This document shows, one piece after another, positions 24,673 to 37,700 of a DNA stretch of 64,000 nt. Numbering within the stretch: the first letter of the stretch is position 1; each line of letters opens with the position of its first letter. The notes below the pieces were generated by a model. It worked only from the letters and a program-made list of their open reading frames with translations, was not told the origin of the DNA and searched no databases. This stretch comes from Trichostrongylus colubriformis. Lineage: Eukaryota > Nematoda > Chromadorea > Rhabditida > Trichostrongylidae. Position numbers and translations under genes: made by a program. The stretch covers positions 47,014,727-47,078,726 of the forward strand of contig OZ022259.1 in the NCBI GenBank assembly GCA_963978905.1, read 5' to 3'.

Positions 24673-27600
24673 CGTCCTCTAAATTTACCATCCAATCGAT
24701 AACTTCTAGTGGAATACAAGACCGATAACATGAAGACAAGCCATTCTCGAATAGCAGCTAATTTTGAGGTGAAAGATGGCGATAATTGTGAGAGGTGTGG
24801 CCAAAGGTTGACAGCATAGCATTTAATTAGACAGACAACACATTTTGCTGTACTACGCAAAGTTCAGTGCGGGCAAGAACTGAACATCAGTTATGAATAC
24901 GCTTTGAAGCAAAATAGGCTTAAATGACAACTATTGCACCTCTAATAGTTTTCTGAACCGATCGATACACTTTTGCTGCCCGAGACTTTGAAGGTTCCGT
25001 TCTCTTATTGGAACTCCATTTCATAGTGTGTTAACATCCCGTTTCGAGTCGTTAAAAGTTCAATCGATATGTGTTAGAAGTGGTGGTAGGAACTTTTAGA
25101 AAACAGCTTTATCTTATTGAATTAGAGACTATCAAGAAACGAAAATTCAGGCTTCAGTTGTGTCATATTTCAAATTTATTTTTCACTTGTGCAATCTTTG
25201 TGATTATTCTGATACCATCTCCGAAACAATTACCCATGTTTGGATTTTACGAAGGTCACACTTCACAGAGGGAGTATTTCTGAGGTCCAATTACGCCTTG
25301 TGTCCTAATTATAGCACAAAGTTACCATTTTATCAGGGCAAAAGATGTTAACATTTCGCCTACGATCCTTTACTATCGACGAGTTCGCAGACACTAGAAT
25401 GATCTCGAAATACGCGAGCGCCTCACATAACGTGCCAGTTTTTGCATGCATTCTTAAGAGAATAAGTGCACCTAAGCACTTTATGCAAAGTTGGAAACCT
25501 ATACGGGTCTCCCAAAAATTCATAGGAGTGGATAATGATGGTCTGATTGGGTGTGCAGTGTAGTGGTAGAAGGTAATACTCAGTAATTCACAACAAATGC
25601 ACGGTCGTGATATGTCCCATATCACCATTTCTGTCGCATATCACGATTTCTCCACTTTTCCCATCCAATTATATGATTTGTTGGCGCTTTTCAAACGCCT
25701 CGTTACTGGCGATGCTCTCGTATGATTAGATTAGTAGGCACGCTGCACACCACTGAGCGTCATAATTACGGTGGGTTTTGCCAGACCAGGAAAAAGTTTC
25801 GGGCGCCTGTTGACCTCAATGAAGAATGAGCGCTCGGGCGGCGTCACTACTCACATACACACACACTCGGCCACAGACACACATATGCGCTCCAGAGCCA
25901 TCGAGTGCGACGGGTCGCCGCGGCATACGGTATTAACGTCAATGTGCGCGCGCATGTGTAAGTAGTTGTTCGTTACACTACGACGATGGCGACGGCCAAC
26001 GGACTATTGAACACAAGAAAGCTGCGGCGCTGAATCGAACTCACCAATGGCTCATGTAGGACGATTCTGGGCCAGGGTCGAGGAGCGAATGCTGAGGGTT
26101 CTATGGAACACCTGAAAATTGGCTATTAGTTGAGATTCAAATCGCAAATTCATCTATTCAAAATGTTTACAATCGCAGACATGGAAGTGAGCGCTTCGGC
26201 GGCAGAGACGAACACTGCTGTTCAGACAAAGAAACACGCAACGACCAGCTGCTAATGAATCGACAGGTCACATGCGACGACAAACGAAACACTGTTACTG
26301 TAACAACGGTTCGACATGGGCAGAGCTTGATTCCAGGCAGTGGATAACAATACGTATAACAATACATTGCTTTGATAATTCCAAAATATGTCGATCAATA
26401 TCGAAAAACAGCAATCGGTGGATAAAGGAGAAGCTCAACGAAGCGCAGCTAACGTGCAGGCTCCCATAACACACGTCAACCCGATTCAATGCTGATCGAT
26501 CGGCCGGACAGTTGATCCGAAAATCTCTGCGAAAACTTCCAAATGCAACAACCTAGGTAAAGATACGGTAGCAAGAATCAATACTCTCTAGGGCAAAGCA
26601 GAGCGCGGTCGTCGAGCAGCGAAGAGAACGTAATCAGCGAGGCAGTGATAGAGCTGGGGGAGGCGGTCCCAGCTGGTGGGTCCGCCCACAGCCCAGCCTA
26701 CCATTGGATTGATGACGGATAAGAGCAGATCAAGGGGATTTCCACGAAATCCACCGAAAAACGATTATAAGCGGGATGATAAGCGATAATACAGGAGCTG
26801 ATTGAGATGAGAATGGCGATTAAGGCCAGGTTAGAATGCAGCCAACATGGCCAGCGATGTCGAACCGACCGAGCCAGGCCGCCACAGTAGTGTACCGCGT
26901 CGCAGCCGCACGCCGCTTGACAGCACGCTCAAGCCCTCTCCGTCGCTACTACACTGTCTCACCACTCTGGCAGCCTGACACTCTGCGGAAACCAATCAAC
27001 ACCCGCTCGTTGGCCACGCCCACTACCAAACGTCCTCGTGCTACGGTAGTCGGGCGGCCCGTTTCCTCGCCGTCCTGCGCACTCCACCGATAAGTGTTCA
27101 CTCGTTCTTCGACGACGATTCACCGCCACCCGTCACCGCCATCGTCCGCCGACACCAACCGACCACCCCCCATCACCCCCACGGCTCGGGGGAATTTCTA
27201 CCCCGTCGATCAATCGGCATTCTTTCCAGCCACACTCTCGTCGGAGAAACGAGGAGAGCTCCGCATTCATACAATCCAAATTTGCACCCCCTGCCGTGTG
27301 CGTCGCTCCTTATGAATCGTATAATTGCGCTGAACCTCCCCTTCCCAATTCATACGGGGCCGTGTGGCTGTGATGTTCGGGTAAGAGATGATTCGTAGAA
27401 AAGAATGAAAGAGAGAATATGAAAGGGAGAGAAGGGAAAAAGAAAGAGACGAGAGGTGTTCAAACACAGACAAGCTCTACGCGTACGAGCCCCTGCAAAT
27501 AAGATAACGATTCAGCGCCGGTCATCGCGCAGCCGTCGCCGCCGCCCGTGGTGGTGCACCCGCCGCGGCCGTCGGGATTACGGTAACGGAACAGGTCGTA

Positions 27601-28758
27601 CTATCGTAATGAGAGAGAATATATAGGCGATGAACGACGGGGATGACTCCGACGCGATGACGCCCCGAAGAACGCAACGGCGGCGGCGGAATACCGACCA
27701 ACAGACGACGATAGTGATCTGCTGCTGTTGGTGCTAGGCGCATAGCAAGGAGGGGAGGGATACGGTCAATTGCCGTCATCGAACGCGCCGCCGACTGGGG
27801 CCTGTTCATCCTTCTTTGTCACTTTCCGCGCTTCTCTTTCCAAACATCAAGGGAGTGGCCGTACACTACGCCTGTCGGCTGAAATTGACCCTATGGCGCG
27901 CGGCGCAAGTTCTCGTCGTTATCCAATCGAATACGCCGTGTCGGAGCAGCTGCGCTTATAAAACGTGCTGCTGTTAGCCGGATGTACGAAATTCTTATTT
28001 TGGCGCATTTCCAGGGCCTATCCCACTCTTTTTCTCACAAGGAAATGTATCACTTACAAAATGAATATTGCGATACAATTGGAAGCGCTGTGCAAAGTGA
28101 TCTCTGTGATTCCCATACCTTTCAAAAATCATACCCTGCTAGCAGGTAACCCATGGGTCTCGGGTTAGTGGCTCGAGAAAAACCTTCGCCGACGGGGATG
28201 ACGAGCTATTCCCCCCCCCCCCCCCGTGCGGGTTGCGGGAATGTGGCGGCTAGCCCCCTGACATCGGAGCGGTCGATAATAGCGCACAGCTGAGAGTCAC
28301 CCAGCAATGATAAGGGTTACACGGATGGGTGGTGGCGAGTGATGCGAATGAAACGCAAAGAAACGGGCAAGCCTCAAAATTCCCCAAAATGTTGATAGAC
28401 CACCAAAATTTCTTGGACAACCGCCATCTTCTGGGAAGTAGGGCGTTTCCCCGCTCGGTGAATCAAGTCATTACCGCGTATCACTTACGTAAAAGTAATC
28501 CACGCGTGATCGTTCGATGCAGTAATGATTAGAGATCGTTATCGGCGGCGGAAGGCAAGCAGAGCGGGAACGAAAAGCGAGCAGCGACGACAGAGACGCA
28601 GAGCGCGAAGATCGCGCCGGCCGCGCAGGTCGTCGCGCGCGGTGCCCCATCGTCGCGACCGCAGTCGCCGCCGTCGTCGTGCCGAGCCGGTGGTGTCGAC
28701 GTGCTGATTTTGGCGTAGTGATTCGGTCTGAATTTGTCCCGTGAGGTTCTTCCATATT
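24673..28758. promoter_or_regulatory. Divergent intergenic region between the PCGF and CBX genes; CpG-rich right half
   Basis: The region separates two start codons that face away from each other by 4086 bp. The left part (24.7-25.7 kb) is AT-rich and unremarkable. From about 25.8 kb, and especially 26.6-28.75 kb, the sequence becomes GC- and CpG-rich, with CA/CACA runs at 25855-25885 and a 15-base C tract at 28211-28225. Open frames here (for example 26836-27093, 27522-27809 and the Arg-rich 28525-28707) look like composition artefacts of GC-rich DNA or of a 5' leader, not genes. A candidate trans- or cis-splice acceptor (GATTTTGGCGTAG) ends near 28716, 43 bp before the CBX start. That this region is a shared promoter is an inference. 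Confidence 0.45.
28211..28225. repeat. Poly-C tract (15 bases)
   Basis: An uninterrupted C run. Similar runs lie at 21600-21611, 51153-51164 and 60604-60619 (C) and 54371-54383 (G). They are candidate G-quadruplex or slippage sites, or assembly-sensitive positions. Confidence 0.8.
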
Positions 28759-31700
28759 ATGGAACCTCTCGAGGGCAATGTATTCGCTGTCGAAGCGCTT
28801 TTGAAAGAACGAAAACGTAAGGTACGTACTGCTTTCCTTTGTTTTAACCTTTCCTTTTTGTTTTTTAAATGTGGCGTATTATCGATCGAGAACAACTTCC
28901 ACACCTTCATTAGGTACCAAGCGTTCAATGAACGCTATGTAATTATTCAGTTTTTGTGTTTTTATGCCAATTCTGGTAATATATTTAACAACATTTTATA
29001 ATATTCAAGTTCCCCCTTGCTTTTAGTTATCAGCCTTGTAACTCATCCATTTATTTTGTTCAACGTTTCAAAAGCGAAGCTGCAATCATTTCATCGCTTT
29101 ACCTTCATCGATCTTCTCATAATTTCTCTATTTTTTCTCATGATTTTCGGAAGCTTAAGGTTTGGAACAGTGAAAGATTTTATGAGGTAGAATTCAACTT
29201 TTTGTGACCAGTAGCACCTTGCATCATATGTATTGCGTCGACCTTCAAAGCGAATTTATTACGACGACTTTCGTATGTGTAACCCCATTCGTATAACGAT
29301 GGGTTAACGAATATCTATGTCGTATTGTCGTGCACTTGATGTATTTCCAGGGTTACGTTATTAAGTGAGTTGCTTGGAATTCTATATAAACCAAACAAAG
29401 TTATGAGTTGTCTTCCTCACTTCTTTAATTTGTAGAAAATATCTGAAAATGATCACTCTAGCAATGCCCAGTGCTTTTGTCGCTTTTTTAATTACTTTAT
29501 TTTTCCTACCAACGTAGAACTGCTCTGATTTTTTCATAATCGAAATGTGCTTATGGGTTCTCGGCAGCTTTTACCTCTTTTGAAAGATTATTCTTCTTGA
29601 AATATGCAGATGTAGACAACGGTCATTTCAAGGTATACTGGGCTCCTAACAGCAGTGCTCGAAAATTCTCACCTTTTATTCGTTTCAAGGGTCTTTTTTA
29701 TGTTATGATTTTACCAATTTGTTGGGGCTGTCGAGGTAATTTTCGCATGTTTTTGAGTTTGTGGTGCAGATTCTTTAACGAATCACGTTTTTGTTGCGAT
29801 TTCAATCTAAAGAAGTTGCCAATACTTGTTATGAAGTTTGTCTAGAATGTAGAATTTCAAATGAAACTAAGCATCGGTGGGAAATCGTTGTGCACTGGAA
29901 CTCTTTAAGTGTAAGTATTATGGTATAAAGTGCTGTAACGTAATGCTCTCATGCTCCTCTATGCTGGTGCCGTTACTGCAGGTTCCGGCGAGTGCTATTG
30001 ATCGGTCCCTGTTCCTATTGAATGCTTCGCGGGAGCCGTTGTCTAATTCTCCTGCATCCTGCGATTGTTCGTTTCCATTTCGTTGTTATTTCATGGCTTT
30101 GTTACAATGTGAAATCGATTGAAAACCGTTGCTATGTTGTGTCTGTGTACGATCCTGCTACAGAAACTAGTTCGCACCCATTTATCAGCGTTTTCGACCT
30201 GTCACATTTCATCAACACAGTGCACCGTTATGATTGTTCCAATTAGGTTTTTTTTTCATTGGTTCGATCAAGGCATTATTCGTCGAAACACCATATTTCC
30301 TAGCGATAAATTTTGCGTTGAGTTTTCTTATCATTCCTTATTTCCACCAGCCAACAATTGTAGTTGTAGAGCTTACTCAGGCTTGTCGTGTGGCGTGTAT
30401 ACAAGAACAGAGACAAGATGGTGTATTTATTTATCTCTTAGTTGAGAACCCATATGAGCGAGCTCTTGAAGTTTTCTTCAATGCAGTGCTTACACCTGGA
30501 CACCTTTCAAGACAAGTTTCGAAAGTAATTGGGAAATTTTATGTGTTTGAGGAGATGAGCTCACGTATCATCCCTCTATGCCCCAGTAATTTTAGCTGAA
30601 AGCTAATTACCTTAATTATTTGAGCTAATTTGAGTACCGCTAATCCAAGATTTTCAGGGCAAAGTCGAATATCTGGTGAAATGGAAGGGTTGGGGAAATA
30701 AGTGAGTTTCGTGTTTCCTCCCTTTGCTTGTTTTTTCTTGCTTTTTTTTTGGAAATTATTAATGAAATACTCAGCGGGTTGTGGATGGTATTCCATATGA
30801 GTAAGGCGTTGACTCTCACATTATTCAATGGCTGATGACTAGCTACGAACCGACCTATCGAGCTTTTGACGTTGATTGATTTATTGAAGCGCGAAGCCAT
30901 TCTCGTGCTCAACAAATATCCATCCAATTCCAGTGCACGTGAAGTCGTACGGGCCAAAATCAATAAGCTGCTGGAAGTAGTAATCATCGAGCTAATATCT
31001 TCGAAATCATCGTTAAACCGGGTAGTCAGGATCAGGTTTATCATGTGTCGTTATCCAACTGCAAGATTGCCATTGCAAAAACATGTTTGATTGAGAGATA
31101 AGACATTTTTCGAGTCAGGCATGCAAGATAAGGCCATTCACTGGTCGCCACCGAGGTTTACTTCAAACAAAGCTTCCTAATTTCAGCCCTTGCTTTCAGA
31201 ATTTGCAACATATAATGGGTGGAAGCTACGTTTACCAACCGGGGCTCTCACTACACAACCAGTGAAATTTGCAACAGCGCGCCTGCCATTTGATGAACGA
31301 TATGTATAGTTTCTCATGCTTGTCGGTTGCGTCATGGCGTTTTTCTTTGGATCCCCACGTTTAACCTGAAACTGATGATTTTGCAACTGGTGCACATGCT
31401 CTGGGACTACATTAAATGTAGTTGTTCATACCTATGCAACTGTAAAACTTATTGCACTTTCAAACTTAATGATAGTGCTTCTTTTGTGTCCTCTTCTTTT
31501 TTTTTTAAATATTGTAGGACCTTTTTGTTTGTTGTAGTTCTGTCAAGACTCGTATATGGAATGTCTGTGAGTCCATAGACACTTAGCGTTGATCGATGCT
31601 ACCGACCAGCCATCCATCCAATCGAGCATTCACCTACGCACGGGAATTGCACTCAGCCTGCCTCTGCTGCGTCTCTGACCTCATACACGTCTGCTGCACT

Positions 31701-34700
31701 CTTTGACCGTTCTGCTCTCTGTGGAACTCGTTGCGAGGTCTCATTTCTTTGGGTAACGTGAACTAAAAGAAGGTATACGGTAGTGATAAATACCTGCGGA
31801 CCTTTCAGATGAGGAGTAGCCCTCTTGAACTGTTCTATCTAAGGAGAGTATCTCTGTTCGATGCAGGGGTGCAGGAGATTCCACGATTCCATGAAATCTT
31901 TTGCTTGTTTTGATTGCTGGTTATTAAAGAGAAATGGTCTTTTGTCTCCATAGGAACTTCATAAGTTGGAATGCTAAATTCGGATAAACTACTTCGAAAA
32001 AATCTGAGGGCTGAAAAGTGCACTCTAACTTATTTAAGAGCGCTCGCTGTCAGGGTCACACGTAGTGGGCAGCCGTCCAAGCGGATTTTTGCCTTGAAAT
32101 GAATATCGAAGTGAAATTTGCAAATGATACTTCTGTTTCTGCGGTGCCTGATTAAGACTAACCGTGCAATTGAATCTCGTTCTATTCAGTGAATGATGTG
32201 ATGGTTTATTTACTTGATCACCATTACCATTAGATACTGTAGATTCACGCGTAGTCATTGTGTTGCGTGAATCTCTTAGCTAGAGCTTATGGAGATTTCT
32301 GTGGTTATTTCGGTACCCTTCGCGTCACAGTTTTCATCACGGGATAATGCGATGTTTTGTCGCTGCTGTTTTGAGCCGTTGCAAGTTACGTTGACGTCTT
32401 TAGGTTACATTAAGTTATGAGAAGAGATATTGAAAGTTACTTCGAGTAAGCTGCATCACAGTAATGAAAACATCACGTGGTGTTGATCCATTTTGGGTTA
32501 AAACCTAAGTCTTTAAGAGATTGGAATGATGTGGCTTGGCCCCTCAGCTGGTAAGGGACTGATCAACCTTTGCTAAACTGTCGAACTTGACCGGTTTTAC
32601 ATGGGGCTTATCGGAGCCTTCGGATGATTAAAAATCGTCCAATCGCTGAAATATTCCAAAAAGATTCTAGTTAGAGTTTTATATAATAGTTGTGGCTGAA
32701 TAAGGCCGCTCTCAGCCTTCTCGATTTGGGTATTCTGCGATTTGGCGGCGTGGCAGTTTTGCATGCGGTACTACAACCTTAAGATCTTGCATTGCCGCAA
32801 CTTTTGTGCGGAGCCGCGACACCGCAAATTTGCGAAGTTTGATGACGTCCTAGCCTGGCATTATTAGGCGTGTATATTTGCTTGGCAGTCTTCCCGTTAA
32901 TCGCTGTAATATCCGAAATTCACGTCTGCTTCGAGTTTTTGTACAAGTGATCCGTTGTGGTTTTTTGACCACTGAAATTTTTGAAAAGGGGTTTGGAAAA
33001 GTGGTTATGACGCACTACGGCACTGTTTGATTCTCTTGAACTGTTTTCTGTTCTTTAACTTTGGAACTGTGGCATTGGTTGGAAAGCTTCAAAGGATGCC
33101 CAGATGTCTATGTGTCGCATTAGCAACTCTATCATTAGCAGTGCCTCTAGTTGTCACTCCTGATGGAGAATTGATAGTGAAGATCTGATGACGTTGTGCT
33201 CATCGCGAGGGTTTAGCAGATTTTACCAACGCTGTTTTGTAACATAGCATCTGAACTGCACCCCCATATTTTATCTGTCACACTGTTATCTCCCTGGCGT
33301 CTCCTCCAACCATTACAACACAAGTGCTTTGCAGGCACAACACTTGGGAACCACGTGAGAATGTCTTGGACGATCGACTTTTTGAAGAGTTCCAAAAGCA
33401 GAAACAGAAAAATAAGAAAAGGAGCTCCAGTGGTAGTGCCAGCAAAAAGTCGGAGGTGAGAGGTTGCTGTCACGTTTATCATCGCGGGATGCCTCATCGC
33501 CCTGTTTTTTATAGGCGACCACGCCACCAAAGAAAAAGCCACGGCGATTGGCCGGTGGTGATATTCGTGATGAAAGCAGCGAAAGCAGTGAACACGGTGG
33601 GCTCTACTGTGTTTTATTGTCAGTTTTTCTATATTTCTTATGGCAATTGTTATTGAATGAGCTTTCGTCCATGCCTTGTCTGACGCTTTCCTACACTGGA
33701 GAGCTTGTAAAATTGTCGTTGTAGTCGTGCTGCGCTTAACAAGACTAGCTTTATGAATATCGCCACTGTAAATTAATCATCTAATGAAAGGAGAGTTTAT
33801 TTACCGTATATTTGCTGAGCCGAGCTTTGATCTTTTTTTGGTTCCTGGCTGGCTATTCTGCGATTCTTTTCACATTCTTAAGTGAATGAGAACCAATGAT
33901 TGACTGCTAACTTTTCTTTCTATTATTTTGTTTTGATGATAGCTTTTGCTTTTTTTTTGACTCGGTGTTGGTGACCCCTATATTGATCGTTGCGTTGTAA
34001 ACCCATTCACAAATTTTGCCGCGTTCTCGTCATCTATTCGCCATAAATCTATCTTTCAAGACGATCTGACATCGATCCACCGTATAGGTGCCAAATGGCT
34101 ACATGCTCTGTGGGTGTAGGTTGGGACACACGAATCTAGGCCGTGACCCTGTAACAGCCTGTGGGCTTTGACCTAAGCCTGAAATAATTCAGACATTTTG
34201 TTCATGTAAATCATGTCTTCCTTGCAAGTCTGTTCCGTTGTAGAGTCAAATTGTCTAAATTATTCATGTGACAGGGCAAAGGCCACAGGCTGTCACAGGG
34301 TCACGGCATAGATTCGTGTGTCCCAACCGTCACCCGCTCTGTATGCATCCTGTGGATGGGATTCTATTTTGAAGATCACTATAATTGTGCTTCCTGTGCA
34401 CCACAATGATTGAATGCCCTTCAGTTTTACAAATTGCTCCGTTCTCTGATCTCAACACACTTTCAATGTGGAAAATCGCAACCGTATCCGGAAATAGTTG
34501 ATGGTTACGGAGCAGATTGGCAGAAAACTTTACCGCAGCTGGTCGTGATAACTGGTGTAATGATAATTAAGACTAATCATACTTCGGTTTCATATTGTTC
34601 GCCAAAACGACTCGGTCAATCGAGTGATTAGGCTAGACTACAACAGGACGTTGCCGGTTTCATTTTGGTTAGATAGTTCTGGTAATGCTGGTATATTTGT

Positions 34701-37700
34701 AGAGCTGCATAAGTGGGGAAGTGGTCAATCTGGAGTTTAGTCGATACTTACGGCTGCTTTAAGATGAGGAAGTAGTCCTGTTTTAGCTGATACAGAATCT
34801 CCATGTACGTCATCCCTGGACCGTTTTCTTTCAATCCTGTAGTGGACCGAGGTAAGGTAGGCATCTCGCTTCGGTACCTCCCTTTTCCATTCCCATCTTC
34901 ACCTGCATAACCAGGAAAATAAAGCTCTGGGATGGCTATACCTGCTCGTTTCAATAAAATTAAATCTTTTTTACCAAAAAAAAGGAACTTGCTTTCTTCA
35001 ATGATGTTCCTTCGAGGTTTTCAGTTCTTATGCTAATATGAGTTTCACCTTGTCAAGGTGATGTAGGCGGCTGTTTAATTCGAATTCGTATGCTAGTTTC
35101 ATCTAAAATTTATTCGAAAATGAAAGTATCTCACAGGATAAGTGGTTTTTCACGTTCAGTACTCTGTATGATTTCAGATGAAGAGCTCGGTTCACCATCA
35201 ACATCAACAGTAGCGAAAGATGAAAAAGACTCTGACGTTGACCAGAGTTTCGCTTCAGATGAGCGATCAGAAGTGGCCGATTTGCCGTCGGAACGTGAAG
35301 AACCACGCTCTGAGGATACTGCGGAAGCAGCGACACCCGTGTGTGAACCACATCGTCCAGAGCCGAAGGCGAGTCCTAATATGCATCGCGTTAATTACGG
35401 TGCCCTAATTACGTGCTATTGACACATTCATGTGATTCGTAGAGACCCATCGTAAGCAGCAGCTAGGCGCTGGCTAGCTTCATCTGCATAAACGTTGAAT
35501 ACGGGGGGACAGGATGCTGGCTTAGGGCACGTTGGTTAAGGGAGGCTCCTGGGCGTTGGGTTCCAGGAGCGGTTTAGTAGTCCTCCTTGGACTCAAAGAT
35601 CAGGGTTCTTTTAGTCGTGTGGAGATTTTCTCGCGTTAATACTCAGTACTATAGGACATGTGACTAGTTTTACACCTGATGTTAGAGGCTTTACTTTGCC
35701 GCTAATCTTATTTGGCAGGTATAGCTAGATGCACTTTATGTGCAAGATGGATTTGACTTGATCAATGCATGAGTGGGTGTTAAGCTCAGAATTACGAACA
35801 GGGGTTCTTTGAGTTGTGTGAAGATTTTCTCAGGTTAATACTGAGTACTAATGGGCATGCAATTTGTTGGACACTTGTGTTAGAAGCTTTACTTCGGCGC
35901 TAATTTTAATTAGTACGTCTTGAGCAGAATGCACTCTATGTGCGAGACCAATTTGACTTGATCACTGCATGAATGGATGATAGGCTCAGATTTATGCACG
36001 TACTCTTTCCCATTATCTCTGACAACTGGAGAAGATCTCAGAGTAGGAGAGTGATGCTTATCTTTACGTCGGCAAATATATGCTTGTCAATCTTCGGAGC
36101 CAACTGATAATAACATTTGCGGCGGCGACAGCGCAGTCGTGCGGCGAAGCGCAGCATTGGGGGTTTAATGGAAACAGCATTGTGGGGAGAGGAACATTGC
36201 TGGCAGCTTTTTAAAGGTCTGCAGTTCGATGAGATGAGCATTTTTTTTAATCTGTATGATATGCTAGCTGAATGTTTTTGTTGGAATATGGATCGATTCA
36301 AGAAGATGGGTGCATGTGGGGCTGGAATTGCTAGCATGGATTCATCTCTAGAGACTGGATAAGGCTTCCCGAAACCTCGCCAGAAGAGCGGGTGGTAATT
36401 GTACTTTTAAAAGTATCGAATGTTTGCGTTTCACTCTCTAGTCTCGCTGTGCGCTTGTTTTCATGAGGCCCTGTTTGCATTTTTTGCTCATTTTTTCATC
36501 ATTTAACCCCAACCATTTTTGTGGAGTCCACTTCTTTCCGTGAATCATATCATCATAGTTTCTTATCATCAGCCCTAAGATGGTGGTACGATTTCTTCCT
36601 GAATAGAAGTATAAGCACAAATTTTCTACGGTAAAGTTGAGTTAAGTGCTCTTCAGTAACTTTAGTATGTGTACACCTTCGTATTTGTTTGCGGATCCAC
36701 GTTTTTTTGCGTCGAAAGGTCAGAAGGAGATAGATGAAAAGAATATGGAAGCCTGTAGGTGGTCTTCCTGTTCGTGCTACATCTTGAAGCGCACATCGAA
36801 CCCATCGTAACTCGATCACTGGTGTGGCAAATGTGCCCCAGTGTTGGAACCCTAATGAAGAAATGAGCAGCCCTCGTATGCCGACACATAATGGATCATT
36901 CATTGGTGCATCAGGAAACGGTCTCCAGAGGATAGGATGTGGGTGTTCCATTAGACTGTGAGGAGACCGTGGTAAGAATAAATGACAGAGGTATCAATCA
37001 AATAGAACATGAGTTATTTTAGTTTTTGAATAATAGTTTAACAATTAAGATAGGATAAGTAAAAAGGATCCGACTTTGACAGTGGCGGATCCAATTCGTG
37101 TTCATGTGAAATGAGAAGGATGTGTTCATATTGTTTTACTAATTTCTTTTTTGCTTGCTTTTTTTCTTTCGATGTATTTGATTTTCGAGATAGTGAACCC
37201 GTTCGTAGCCTTACATTTGCGCGTTTGGTAACCCGTGACGTGTTTCTTGTTTGCCAGCAGACTACTGTAGTTTTTGTAGTGTTTGTGAAAGTGCCGCGTT
37301 TGTGTTATCAGCGTAGACTTTTTCAAGGGCCACCCTGACTCATGGACAGCTGCGTTTCTTGCCAAACTATGTTTTTGTTTTGTTGGAATGGGTAGGAATT
37401 GCTCTAGATTTGAAGTCTATTCGAGAAGCTTTTGGATGGAATATGGTTGTCTTGTGGCCAGTGTGTCACTCAATTGAAAGCAGAATTGGAGGGGCGCAAT
37501 GGAAGAATGTGGGAGTTCCCACGCACTGGCTTCGGCCAGAGGTCGTCTGGAGAATAATCTGCACCCATCAGTGGCTTCGCTGCTAGTTTCTACGTCTCTG
37601 CTCGGCGATTGTTGGATGTTTACACTGTGCGCGGGCATTTTCTCATTTCTTGCTGGTCTTATGAATATGTCCTTTTCACTTTTCCACCATCATTCACTGA

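Noticed and set aside
26836..28168. Chain of open frames between the two Polycomb-type genes
   Set aside because: GC-rich DNA with few stop codons, open on both strands, and no splice or family support.
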